Source: Aurantiochytrium sp. KH105 (lineage: Eukaryota; Sar; Bigyra; Thraustochytrida; Thraustochytriidae). From it: a stretch of 64,000 bases of DNA. Below, piece by piece: positions 28,004-40,000 of the stretch. The translations under genes and the position numbers were made by a program. Under the pieces are notes generated by a model. The model was not told the DNA's origin. It made no database searches and saw only the letters and a program-made list of their open reading frames with translations. The DNA lies in assembly GCA_003116975.1 (NCBI GenBank), contig BGKB01000274.1:1-64000 (forward strand). The letters run 5' to 3'. The first letter of the stretch is position 1. Each line of letters begins with the position of its first letter.

Positions 28004-30211
28004 TCATTCATCGATTCGTTCATGCGAGAAGCTGCTCTTTGCGTGCTGACGATTAAAGTAGGCGGTGATCTTGCGAGAAGAGTAATCCTCCTGCTTGGGC
28101 TTTCTCTTGCCACGTTGCGTGACCTTTGGCAAAGACGCACTTTCCGCGACGGGCGCGACACTTGCCTCGACCATTCTCAGAGGCGGAGTTACGCGCTTGC
28201 GACGCGGTACGCTATCGACAACAGCGTCAGTCCTTGACCTTGGCAAGGATCTGGACCGCGCAAGACGACGATGCCGCAGAAGTTCGGTGCCTGGTTGTCT
28301 TTTTCTGCGGGTTTCCTTCTTTTCAGCATCCTCGTTTTCGTCTTCGTCTGATGAAAAAAGCACCACACTCTCTTGCGAAGTTTCATTCGTTTCAAGAGGC
28401 CTGCGCGTTGGCTTTTTCTTGAGTTTCTTGACGCTATTTTCCTTGTTGGCCTCGGCGCGCTTTTGGAGCATGCGTTTGCTGCACTTTGGCTTTTTGGGCA
28501 CCATGAACATTTCGAGCTCATCGACAGTAGCCGAAGGGGACGTAGATTCGTCGAGATATGTTACACGTGGGCGTTTCCCCCGGACTCGTCGCCTCTGTTT
28601 CCGACTGTCTTCGAAATCATCATCGTCCTCGTCCTCGTCGTCGTCTTCGTCGTCCTCGTTATTTTCTACTTCTTTTTCTTTCCCATAAGTCAGCATATTC
28701 TTGGCATATACAGTCTTTGCATCATTCGCACGGACGCCTTGCGTGATGCGATTCGAGTCTTTGCCTTTCGGCGATTTTTCTGCGATCTCTATCTTTACCC
28801 TGGGTAGGACTCTGGTCGTACGGGCTTCTTTCGTGGCGGGCATTGGATTCATGTTGACCTCGAGCAATCGATTAATTTCCTCATCTTCAGAATCGCTTGC
28901 GAGAGGGTCGTCAACCATACGTGAGCTCGGGTCCTCGGTCTTGCGCAAAATATTGGTAGGCCTGCTAAGACCTACAGCAGCTTGCTGAGTAGCAGCTCGT
29001 GAGATGTCGGATTCATGCTGTGTAGCATCCTCTTCCTGATCCGCAAGCTCGGCCTCCTCCTTTTCAACATGTGCGGGGAGCGACGCCATTGACATGTGCA
29101 TAGGTTTATCTGATGACCGCGCAGCATCCTCAGAATCAGGCTCCTCCTTGTTGACGTGTGCGGGGAGTGATGCACTTGATGTCTGCAGAGGTTCGCCTTG
29201 CATTTGCGTTGAAGGTACCTGCTCTTCCTCTTCGTCAGAGTCGAAATCCTCGTCAAAGTCCAGGTCGAGCTCCTGACTTTGCCACTGTGTTGCCGTTAGC
29301 TTGGCGCCATCGTCTTTGGCTTCTTGCGTTGCGGTATCTTCATCGAGATTACGCTCGTCTTTGCTTAGCCCAGCGCTGGCCTGTTTCGCAGAGCATTGTG
29401 AGTCTTCATCAGCTTCATTGGTGTCGTCGCCGTGGCTGAGAGCGCCGACTTCTGTGTCATTCATTTCGTCTAAGTCCATATTTGCAGAGACTGATTGTGT
29501 AGGGCTGCTCTTGTCCTGTGTCGTGTACTGTGTGGTCGTTTGAGATCTGCTCAGTGAAGCACCTTCGTCGTCGTCGTCGTCTTCGTCTTCGTCATTATCT
29601 TCATCTTCGCTTTCATGTAATTTTCCATCAGCGTTGAGAAGACATTGCGATGGGGCGAGGGTGGCCGGAATGACCTCGTTTTGTTCGATGTGATCCTCAT
29701 CTTCTGGTAGATCGCTGGCCTGGGTAGCGGGAACAAAAGTAGCGGCGGGGTCGGCGGCGGCGAATCGTACGAGGGCCCCGGGCGCACGGGAGCTCGTCCC
29801 CGCGAGGATCGACGTGATGTGTGCATCACCCGCATGCACTACAACTTGCGCTTCGCTTTCTTTTTCGCCTGGATCTTCCTTCGTCGCGCCTTCGTTAACG
29901 TCATTATTCTCTGGGCCGTTCAGATCTTCATCCGCGTCTTCAAGGTCGTCATCAAAGTCGTCAAAGTCGATAGCCTGAGACTGAAGCTGTGTTGTTGTAA
30001 AGGGCGGCGCCTGCGCCTTGGGGCTGAAGACTTCACGTTTCCTGGGCTCGTCTATGTCCTCTTGCTCGTCCACGTCCTCCTCGTCCTGAGACGGCAACGT
30101 CATATAAAAGTTTGGGGCGCGAGAGTTGTTGTCCTCGTTCATCGGCACAGGAGGACGCTCTGCATCTTGGTCGTGGAGCTGTTCCTGCGCGCCATCAAAC
30201 CTGGGCGGCAT
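28004..30211 (-). CDS. Acidic SQ/TQ-cluster protein with C-terminal PIP-box-like motif
   Basis: This is a 735-residue, mostly disordered nuclear-type protein. The open frame reaches 30334 only through a non-ATG codon; MPPRFDGAQ at 30211 is the first ATG. I count 19 SQ/TQ dipeptides, many in tight groups (for example SRSQTTTQYTTQ and TATQWQSQELD), which is a classical SQ/TQ cluster domain as in ATM/ATR-kinase targets. The element T-x-T-Q-x-Q-S-Q-x-(I/L)-D followed by Asp/Glu occurs twice (about residues 65 and 315). SLPAHV-(N/E)-K-E-E also occurs twice. Long Asp/Glu runs alternate with basic patches such as RKQRRRVRGKRPR, likely nuclear signals. Near residue 711, SRKITAYF matches the hydrophobic part of a PCNA-interacting motif. 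I infer a replication or DNA-damage scaffold. No globular domain is seen and no orthologue is recognised. Confidence 0.75.
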   Translation of the reverse strand: MPPRFDGAQEQLHDQDAERPPVPMNEDNNSRAPNFYMTLPSQDEEDVDEQEDIDEPRKREVFSPKAQAPPFTTTQLQSQAIDFDDFDDDLEDADEDLNGPENNDVNEGATKEDPGEKESEAQVVVHAGDAHITSILAGTSSRAPGALVRFAAADPAATFVPATQASDLPEDEDHIEQNEVIPATLAPSQCLLNADGKLHESEDEDNDEDEDDDDDEGASLSRSQTTTQYTTQDKSSPTQSVSANMDLDEMNDTEVGALSHGDDTNEADEDSQCSAKQASAGLSKDERNLDEDTATQEAKDDGAKLTATQWQSQELDLDFDEDFDSDEEEEQVPSTQMQGEPLQTSSASLPAHVNKEEPDSEDAARSSDKPMHMSMASLPAHVEKEEAELADQEEDATQHESDISRAATQQAAVGLSRPTNILRKTEDPSSRMVDDPLASDSEDEEINRLLEVNMNPMPATKEARTTRVLPRVKIEIAEKSPKGKDSNRITQGVRANDAKTVYAKNMLTYGKEKEVENNEDDEDDDEDEDDDDFEDSRKQRRRVRGKRPRVTYLDESTSPSATVDELEMFMVPKKPKCSKRMLQKRAEANKENSVKKLKKKPTRRPLETNETSQESVVLFSSDEDENEDAEKKETRRKRQPGTELLRHRRLARSRSLPRSRTDAVVDSVPRRKRVTPPLRMVEASVAPVAESASLPKVTQRGKRKPKQEDYSSRKITAYFNRQHAKSSFSHERIDE

Positions 30212-30580
30212 GAGGATCGCGACGAAGCGGGCGAAGGCGCGCGTTCCCTTGCGCGCCTTTCGCCGTTTGTTCCCGCGCTCTGCGCGACGCAACCCGCGTT
30301 GCGATGGTGGATGGTGGGTTCTGCAAAGAAACAAACCACGATGGTTAGAGTCTCCTAGGCACTAAAATTTTGGGAGCCCGAACAGGATTAGCACGATGGG
30401 CCACCCTCGTATCAGGGAGACATTGGCTTAAATTAACTAATTCAATCAAACTTCTTGGTTCATGGGTCTTGCGCGCAGAATCATGGACCTCGAATACTCT
30501 CTTTTGAGAAAGTGAGACGCATTTTCGTGGATGCTAGCCAAACCTCGGTTCAACACAACTTTGTTGTATTGTCAATCTGT

Positions 30581-30945
30581 GGCACTCTCTGTCAATCTAC
30601 GTACATCACTTTGACAAGCTCAATCGATCCCCTTGGTGGCAAGTCTGCTTCTACACACACGTTGATGTTTTTAGCTATAGCAGCTAACCAGAAACCGCTT
30701 GAGTCCGTCAAACGATGAAACTTGGCACTCTCTTACACCCGTACAGCGCTTTGCATTTCTTGCTTTTCCACCACTGCAAGCTCGCACGTCATCACAGCTT
30801 CGTGGCTCCAACTCACACCAATCCCATTCTTCTTGCATCACTCCATCTTCGGCACTCTCACTCCACGATGATCTATACACCGCGCTGCAATTCTTTCTTT
30901 CCCGACTACAAGCTCAATCGATCCCTTTGGCGGCAAGGCATGTAG
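30581..30945. repeat. Three degenerate direct repeats (GGCACTCTC ... CAAGCTC)
   Basis: GGCACTCTC occurs at 30581, 30724 and 30851. Each is followed after 37-60 nt by ACAAGCTC or CAAGCTC. The first and third copies continue with an almost identical AGCTCAATCGATCCC-TTGG-GGCAAG segment (about 30618 and 30910). The units are 127-143 nt apart and have no coding content. Confidence 0.6.
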
Positions 30946-31570
30946 CTCCTGCGCGCTCTCGGCAAGTCTGCGTCTCCCACTCTGTATCCCAGCCTGCCTC
31001 GGAATGCCTTTCAATGCGGGGCCCCCATTTTCGAGTCCGCGAGACCTGCCGCCCGTTTCCCCCGGCCACGCAGGCGCGGACGCGGGGGCTCCGCAGGGTG
31101 CTGCGCGGCCGGCTTTTTTGCCGCGCGGCCGCGCCTCCGCCGCCGCAGCTCGGCTCCTCGGCCGGCAGCGGCGGCTGCTCTCGCTCGCTCGCGCGCTTGC
31201 CATGCGCAGTGGTGGCTTCGACAACATCGGCACGGCCGGGCGGGATGTGTCTCGAAATGCCTCTCGCCATTCACGGCTTCTCTCGCCGAACAAATCGACT
31301 CCGCTCGGTGCGGCCGCTTGCTGGCACAAGCCGCGCCTCCATGACAGTGCAGCGCGCGGGTCGAAGCCGTGCACGCGCGAGAGGAGGTCTGGGCGGGAAA
31401 ATTGGTGAATCAAGCGAAGAAAGTCCCACGTCAGGCGGGCAGGTACATTCAAAACATGAATGCACACGCAGGATGCACCGCGGCTTCACAGAAGGAAGCA
31501 GACGCAAGCTGGGTGGCTGTTGCTGCAGGCTCTTTCTCCGCTTCTGGCCTCCATCGTGAGCTCTTTGTGC

Positions 31571-31610
31571 TGCATCGCATTGCATTGCATTGCATTACAT
31601 GGCATCGAAT
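31571..31610. repeat. (GCATT)n-like pentamer repeat
   Basis: This is about eight pentamers of TGCAT, with variants TACAT, GGCAT and CGCAT, in the gap at 30.2-34.0 kb. Confidence 0.85.
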
Positions 31611-31724
31611 CGTACGCGTCGTCGCGGCGTGGATTTGTCCTCGTCCTCGAGCGTACGTACGCCTATCTAGTTCCTCGAACCGTTGATTTTTGGAGAGCAA
31701 AATTATCATGATGCCGTTTGTTCA

Positions 31725-31756
31725 TTCGCTCGTTCGCTCGTTCGCTCGTTCGCTCG
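31725..31756. repeat. (TTCGCTCG)4 octamer repeat
   Basis: This is four exact TTCGCTCG units in the gene-poor gap. Confidence 0.9.
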
Positions 31757-31980
31757 TTTGTTCTCTTGGCCGTGAGCATCGCCTTCTCTCTGTCGACGGT
31801 GACTGCCTCTGGCTGCGCACCTGCGACTCGCTCTCTTGCGCGCGCGGGCCGAGCGAGTTTCGCAGTTCTGAGAAAAAGGCTTGAGCAATCCGCAGCCGTC
31901 CGACCATCCATCCATTCTTTGATCTCCCGCGGTCTGTGCTGCTGCGCGCGCGTAACAGACTCCTGGGTGCGATGATTTTT

Positions 31981-32013
31981 TCTCTCTCTCTCTCTCTCTC
32001 TCCTCTCTCTCTC
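31981..32013. repeat. (CT)n microsatellite
   Basis: This is a TC/CT run with one interruption in the gene-poor gap. Confidence 0.9.
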
Positions 32014-33496
32014 CACGAAGACTGTCCGCACCGCCGCCACACTGCCACTTGCGAGGCGGCCTGGGCCTCGGACTGCCATGCTTGCTGGCAGTGGCTGGTG
32101 GTGCCACACTACAGGGGCCGCCAATTCGCCAGCCAGTGAACCAACTCCGTCGCATCAATCGCACAGGACCACCGACCAGTCTCAGCTGCGGCATGCTGCA
32201 CGATGCTGGTCGCATCGCACGCAGCATCGCAGCTGCGGCAGCGGAGCTTGCACAATTTCGCCGTAAACGTAACGTCATTCTTGCTTGCTCGATAGCTTGC
32301 TTGCTCTCTACAAGTCTCTTAGAGCGAGCAGCTGCTGCTGCAGGCGCTATGGAGCGAACGGAGGAAGGCTCATGTCAGTGGCAAGTCATGGAAGGATGTT
32401 TGTATGAATGGATCAATGAACGAATGAATGAACGGACGCACTGCATCGTCTCGCCAACGGCGACACGCAGACTCGGTGACAGAGTTGCAGCGGGCTCGCT
32501 CGAAACGCACGCAATCGCTCGCGGAACGACATGCGAACTCACTGTCAGCAGGGCAGCTGCAGCCAATGGCAGCTGGCCGCAGCAGCACTCGCACATCGCA
32601 AGATGGACGTCTTCGCAGCCCTGCCCCTGGCATGGCCGGCCGCCAGTCTCGGAGCCGAGGCACGTGCGCGGTGCGTTACCGTACTCGGTTGCCCCGGCTC
32701 TTCTCCAAGAGTCCAAAAAAAATTATGAAAAAAATGCGCGATCGCTGTCGCCCGTCGTGTCTTGGCCTCGGCCCCATGAGAGCCGCAACCGCGGTCTGTC
32801 GCGCCGCTGCCGCCATTGTCAGCACAGCGTCCATGCATGCCACCACGGCGCTCGCGAAGTCCGATTCGCGAGAAGACAAGCGCAGAGCAAGCGTACTCGC
32901 TCGCGCGAGCTGGCACCGCGCAGCTGTGGGTGTGTGCGGGCGCAGCTTTGCGGACGACCACCCAACGACCGTCCGTCGGTCTCGCCTCTTCTCGCCTCTC
33001 CTCTCGCGCCAGGCCTCACTCTCCGCTGCCACCCCTGCCCTGCGCTTTTGCGCGCTCGCTCCGGGCGCAGCGGCGCCAGGCCAGGCCGCGCAGGACGGAG
33101 GTCTTGCCGTCGCCGCGGTCGCAGGCGCTGTCGGAGCGGCCAGCGTCGGAGCTCGGGAGGTCCAACTAACAGTAAAAAAAGAGGAAGAAAGACACCGCGG
33201 AGTTTGGAGCTTTGAAACTTGCTTTCTTGCCGAAGCGCGGCACGCGCTGCGCACTCGCAGTTGGTTGGTTGGTCGCTTCGCATCGCTTCGCATCGCGATG
33301 GCCGCCATGCCATGCCAGGCCAGGCCACAGCCAGGCCAGGCCACAGGGATCCTCGCAGCGCGCGGACCCGGTCCGGCTCCGTGAACGCGCGGCGGGAGTG
33401 GGAGCGAGCGAGCGAGCGCGCGGCTGCTCGAGCGGTCGATCGATCTTCACGCTAAAAAGCTCTCTCGCCCGCCGCCTCGGTCGCTGCCGCGTGCCT

Positions 33497-33520
33497 CGCA
33501 GTCGCAGTCGCAGTCGCAGT
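33497..33520. repeat. (CGCAGT)4 hexamer repeat
   Basis: This is four exact units about 510 nt upstream of the DUF1800-DUF1501 start. Confidence 0.9.
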
Positions 33521-34033
33521 CGCGTGTCGCAGACGCCCGCCCGCCCGTTGGCCCTCCCTCGCGCGCTCCTTGCTGTTCGCTGGCGCGCGGCGCGGCTGCA
33601 GCTCGGCCGAGAGCTTGTCGCGCGACCATGGATCGGTTGGGAGGGCGGCCTCGGACCGAGGGCCCAAACGAATGACTGTTTCTGCGCGCGCAGCTCGGCT
33701 TGGTTCGGCTCGGAGAGACGAATTGAGTCTCGGCAGGGAAGAAAGTAAGCTAGCTAGCTTTGCGGGATGAGCCAGAGAGTGAGGAGAGCAGGGAAGACAA
33801 ACCTGGCTGGCCTAGCTATGCCTAGGCTGGCCTAGCCGAGAGAGCAAGTTCGTAACCAACCCAATCTATCAATCAATCTATCAATCAACCAACCACCCAC
33901 CCCCCACCCCGATCCCCCAAACAAGAGGCGACAACGGAAGCGGAAACGAAGCAAAACCCAAACCCGCGGACCAAGCGCGAGCGCAGCGAAACAACACCTT
34001 CCCACGCCGGACCGGCATAAGAAACGTAGAAAG

Positions 34034-37000
34034 ATGGCGGCACGAAGAGGGCTCGCGGCCTGGCTCGTGCTCGCCAGCGTCTTGGCCATCCTCTGTGGAG
34101 CCAACGGCGACGCAGAAAACGCGCTCCACCACGCGGGAATTCGAGGCGGGCTCGCAGACGCAGAGTCGGCAGCAGGCAACACCGAGCGGAAGCTCATCGG
34201 GCTCTTCGCAGACGAGGGAGCAACCAAGTACAATGTAAAGAAGAACCGTGATGTAAACTTAGCGCGCGCAGGAAACCAAGAGGTCCTCCTCCTCATTGAC
34301 GAAAAGGGGGCGCCCCAGGCGCGCTCTTACGCCGGCAACGACTGGGAACTCCTTCAAGCTAAGGAGGTGTCCTGCTCGTCGAACAAGTGCACAGTTTCCG
34401 TCTCGGACCAAGCGAAACAGCTTGGCTCCGTCGCACTCCTCTCCTTTCAGGTGACCGGGGACTCATCGAGTATTAAAGAGAATGCGCGCTTCTTGCTGCA
34501 GTCCACCTTTGGTCCGACGCGCTCCGAGCTCAATGCCATGGGCAGCTCCGGCTCGCGCTTCAAATCATGGATCGAAGACCAGGCTGCGCTCGAACCCACG
34601 CTGCATCGCGCATACTACCGTGAGCGCATGAACCAGCCCATTTCCATTGCAGGGAACGTGGGCCGTCCCCGTCAGCCTTGCGAGGCCATGTCGCGCTGGC
34701 ACAAGTACGCTCTATCCTCCGAAGACGTGGGCAAGATCCTCACAAAGGTCGATCGCGATGGCTTTTATGAGCTCCGCGTCGACGACATTGTGCGGCACCA
34801 CGAAACCAAGCTTGCCACCTGGAAGGCAGGCACCGCTGTGGCCTCTTGGCCCATTTGCTCCGTTGGCGACTCTGAGGGCGGAGTCATCAAGTTCGGCGTG
34901 AACTGCAACGAGAAACTAAACAACCCGATCATCAAGTTCCTCGAAGAACCCGAGCCTTTTCGCATCGTGCATGTGAGCGACAACGCCATGAGCTCCCTCA
35001 CGCCAAGCGTTAGCGACGTTAAGATTCTCACGGATGTCCCGTCGGACTGCTCACTCCCCGTTGGCGGCACTGTCTTTGCCATCACTACGAGCGGCGACGT
35101 CTACAAGCACACCGCTCGGCTCGTGACTGTGGACAACCCCATCGAAGCCCCTGCAAGCGGCATGCTGCTCGAGTCTACGTGCCCCAACGTGCCACGCACC
35201 TTTTTGAACGTCGACTCGTGCATCACGAGCTCGAGCGCCTGCGTGCCGACACGTTTCACGGACGCCTACTTTGAACTTAGCGAGGAAGCCCTGCGCAAGT
35301 TCTACAGGCTGGGCAACAAATATGTCTACTACGTTGACGGCTTGACCGTGGATGCAGCCAAGACGCCCTGCTCGGCGATCTCGCGCTGGACCTTTTCGAA
35401 GGGAAGCTGTGGTGCCGCCGCAACCTACCTGGACAACAGGACCAAGGAGTCCCTCATTCCTCTGCTCGAGGCCAGTTTCGAGAACGATGGCAATCCGCAC
35501 GTGCGCGACATTCCGCGCATTCGGGGCAAGTGCAACAAGGGCCTGGCCAAGGCAGCCAAAGTTGATGTCAAGTACAAGTCCAAGACCTACTGCTTTGAGC
35601 ATGTGCATCCTGAGCTGTACAACGTCTACGACTTTTCGTACTGGAGCATTCTGGGAGCGCATCCTGGTAATGCCATTGCACTGGAGAACGGACGTGCCAA
35701 CCCGATCAAGAAGATAGCTCAATCTGGCGAGACCAAACTTTCGTTTCCCTCGTGGCACCCATACAGCCGCTGGAAGAAGTACTCGAAGGGATTTTCGCTG
35801 CTTGGCCGCCTTGACGACACGGTCAACTTTCGTGAGCTGCCGTCGACCGTGCAAAGTGTAGAACTCGGCAAGGAATTCGGCGCCGACGTGCCGGTGGGCG
35901 ATCCCAACTCGGTCGAGTCCATCGCCATGTCGTGCGGTTCGCCCGGCGAGGTAGCCTCGAACCCGCTCAAGGGTTCGCGATTCGGCGTGCAGATTCTCAA
36001 TGAGGAGGACGCTGACCCAGAGCCCGGTCGCTTTGACGAGCCGGTTCCCAAGGAACTCGTGCAAAGCGCGGTCTGGACCAACGTCGCATTGACAGCGCCG
36101 GATCAGCTCCGCCAGCGTGTGGCTTGGGCTCTCTCGCAAATTTATGTCGTGTCGGCCACCATGACGATGGGCACTGCGGCCACGGAAATGTACCTCGCCT
36201 TTTACGACATCTTTGTTCGCCAGGCATTTGGCAACTTTCACGACTTGCTTCGTGAGATCAGCTACAGCCCTCTCATGGCCACGATGCTTTCCTTTGTCGG
36301 ATCCAAGTCTACCCCGTACACGCTGGAGCGCTACCGCCGGTACGAGTATCCTGATGAGAACTACGCACGCGAAGTGATGCAGCTCTTTAGCATCGGTCTC
36401 GTCAAGCTCAACCCAGACGGAACCCCTGTACTCGACAGTGATGGAGAACCGGTCCCCACGTATGACAACGATGAGATCATGGAGTTTGCGCGTGCATGGA
36501 CTGGTTTCGACCTTCAAGTTGCACGTGGCAATACGGAGAACTTCAACGAGGGCAACGGAAACTACATTGACCCCATGAAGCTGATCGGCGAGTACCGTGA
36601 CCCTTTTCCTAAGCTTGGCCTTGACGGTGCGTACGTTGGTGATGGGTATCCGCTTTGCTCAAACCTGCCGACTCGTGCTTTTCTGAGTGAAGGCGCCGAG
36701 TACCGCTTCATTGGTGCCTACCCATTGCCGGAACTTCAGGATGAGCCAACGCAAAATGAGGTTGGCGAGGAGGCTCTGCGCGTCGAGCTCGACCCGGAGA
36801 CGTCGGAACTCTTTGATGCTTTATGCAATGGACCGAATACCAAGACCACGGACTTGGCCAAGTGTACGTTCAAGCCGCAGGTGCGTCTTGATAAGGCTCT
36901 TGCTTGCAAGGGCAAGGAATGCAAGGTGGACGATGTGCGCATTGTCATGCTGCCTCAGTCCGCCAGACGGTGCCCCGATGGCCAGAAGCTTGAAACCTAC

Positions 37001-40000
37001 CACAACAAGGCCACCAAGGGCGACCTCTGCCGGGACACGTACAACAAGAAGACGTGGACATGCCCGACGGGCTGCTCGGTCGGTACTGACTCGTACAAAA
37101 AGTACATGTGCGTTAACTCGACTGTGCCTACGCAAGCGTGCCGCATCTACCCCGAAGAACACAAGGGTATCTTTTATGAGTACGTGCGGCCCGCGTGCAC
37201 GCAATTGAGCTTCTTCAATGATGGAAAGCGTATCTCGGCGCACAACTTGCGGGACGCCATGTGCGCCGACCCGAAGAGCATTGCAGCTGCACCAGCCTGC
37301 TGCAAAGTGGGCGATCGCAAGGCAGCTGCAACGCAGCGCTGCGAGTACGGTGCTGAGCGCGTCTCGTATGCCACGGCAAAGAAACGTTGCGCCACGCAGT
37401 GGTCCCCTGCTCAGGAAACGTGCAACTTCAAAAAGGTCGGCACCAAGTGCCCCACGGTCGCGGACTACATTTGGTCCAACGCAGCGTGCCCCCTCCAGGT
37501 GAAGATTAGCGACTCGGGCAAGATTGCCATTGTGCACGATGTTGCCGCCAATGCCGCTCACAAGAACATCAATAAGTACCGCAAGTCTCGTCTGGACCCT
37601 GACACGCAAAACTGGTTCCGCGCGGTTTGGACAAAGCCGTTCTTCCCGAACTGTCCCTCGGCGTGCACTCGCGTCGAAGCGTCTTCGGAGGAGACTGAAG
37701 CAGGCTGCCTGTGCCCTACCGAGGTCAAGACGTCGGCAGTCTTTTCGTCAATGCCCACGCGCGAGGAAGTGATTGAAAACCTTCGCATCGGCAGTGGGGC
37801 CCCGCAGCTCCTTTCGGACGACTTCAAGGAGGGTGAAACGAAGAACGGTGTCACGGCATGGCACAAGAAGAGTGGCAAGGCGTTTAGCGACGAGACGGTT
37901 TTTGAGGTCGAGGTTGTGAGCGGTACGACTCGGTACTTTGTCAACGTGGAGTCCATTGTGCACATTCCGGGTACCTCGGCGAGCTTTCGCAACCCGCCGA
38001 CCTTTCACGATGTGGCGGAGATCAAGACTCGCGACGCCATGCATGAGACGGAGGCAGTTATCGAGCAGTACGTGACGCACCCGAACGCTGCTCCTTTTAT
38101 TGCCCGCCAGCTGATTCAGCACTTGGTGACCTCGAACCCGTCGCCGCGGTACGTTGGCGCCGTCGCTGACGCCTTTCGCAGCGGCAAGTACGACGGTGTG
38201 GGCACGGGCAAGTTTGGCGACATGAAGGCGACCGTGGCGGCCGTTTTGCTGGACCGCGAGGCGCGCTCGTCTGTTATCGACGCCGACCCAACATACGGTC
38301 AACATCGTGAGTCGCTGACCAAGGTGATTCACTTTATGCGGTCGATGGAAATTAAGCCAAAGCGGGCCTTGGTCGTGCTGCAGGAGCTCTTGTTGGCGAC
38401 AGGCATGGAACCCCACGACGCCCCGACCGTGTTCTCGTTTTACCAGCCGGGCTACTCGCCGAGTGGCGTGCTTCGCAATGCGTCGCTTGTTGCACCGCAA
38501 GCCCAGGTATTGAGTCCTCCGCTGGTGATGCGGTTCTTGAACTCGCTCTATTCCCTGGTGACACGCGGGCTTACCGACTGTTCTGATGGTATTGGTTTGC
38601 CCCCTGACAGCTCAAATGGGTGCTCGGCGCATGCAACGCTCGAGTTCACGCCGACGGACAAGAGCAAGGCGGGCGCTGCAGCTGTGGTGGACGAGATGGA
38701 CAATTTGCTCACGGGTGGTCGCCTCGGCGCCCAAGAGCGCGCCATCATCGAGGAGGAGTACACGGTGCAGCGAAAGAATGGTCTCGATCGCGGTGTTCGT
38801 TTTGCGCAGCAGCTCTTTCTGGGCACGCCACAGTTCCACACGCTGGGCCGCACCACGTACGCCTCGAAGCAGCGCGTGGTGACCAAGCTTCCTTCTGGAG
38901 ACAATGGTTCCAAGCCGTACAAAGCTGTGGTCTTTGTGGACCTGAGCGGCGGTGCAGACTCTTACAACTTTTTGGTGCCGCTTTCGGGCTGCGCGAACAT
39001 GGACCTCTATGATCAGTATGCACGTATTCGCGGAAGCCTGCTTGCGCACTCGAAGTCGTCGCTGTTGGAGATTAGCGCCAACAGCCCCCAGGCGTGCAGC
39101 AAGTTCGGTCTGCACCCGTCGATGACGGCTCTTCGCTCGCTCTACAATGCTGGCGATGTGAACTTTTTGGCCAACACGGGTGTTTTGGTAGAGCCGCTCC
39201 ACACCAAGGGTAACGGCAAGCGTCCGCGTGGTCTGTACTCGCACAACACCCAGGAGCGTTCGGTGCAGACGAGCTTGCCTCAGTACACGGATGGAACGGG
39301 CGTTTTGGGGCGCATGATGGACGAGCTCACCGTGGCGGGCTACAACACGAACGCGGCCTCGATTTCCGGCAATGTCAACGTTCTCGAGGGCACGTACGGC
39401 GTGTCGCCTCGACCTGACATTATCAACGAGCGCGGCGGCGTCTCCAAGCTAGCCTCGAGCAGCCCAAAGTCATCACGTCTGCACCCTGCGCTGCAGCAGC
39501 TTAACCGCGCCAACACGAATCTTTTTGCGGAGGCGTGGGCGGAGACCTTTGAGTACGTAATGAACCGTACCGAGGAGCTCGACGAGGCTTTGGGAGGCGG
39601 GTCTTTGTCGCAGTCGTTCCCGAACAGTGGGCTTTCGAAGCAGTTTGCTCAGGTTGCGCGCCTCATCAAGGCGGGTAAGAAGCTTGGAGTGAACCGGGGC
39701 GCCTTTTACACCAAGATTGGCAGCTTTGACACACATAGCAATGCCAAGACCAGGATGGAGAAGCATGTCGAGAATATTGACACGGCGGTGGAGGTCTTTG
39801 CCAAGGAGATGAAGGCGCAGGGCATGTGGGACCAGGTGGTGATTGTCTTTACTTCCGAGTTCGGGCGTACGCTCACGAGCAACGGTGCAGGTACGGACCA
39901 CGGCTGGGGCGGCAACTACTTCATGGCCGGTGGAGGTCTTAAGAGCGGCAAGATCCTCGGCGAGTACCCTTACGATCTCACTGCTAAGCCTATTAATCAG

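Larger units (their letters stand above)
30212..34033. other. 3.8 kb gene-poor gap upstream of the DUF1800-DUF1501 gene
   Basis: This is divergent intergenic DNA. It holds degenerate repeats at 30581-30945, a GCATT pentamer run, a TTCGCTCG octamer run, a CT run and a CGCAGT hexamer run. Many open frames of 60-390 codons occur, but they overlap on all strands and encode low-complexity Arg/Ser/Ala sequence with no known domain. I see no supported gene. Confidence 0.55.

Noticed and set aside
32049-33215. A 388-codon plus-strand open frame in the 30.2-34.0 kb gap
   Set aside because: Similar-length frames overlap it in other phases and on the other strand; the product is Arg/Ser/Ala-rich with no domain, as expected from GC-rich non-coding DNA.
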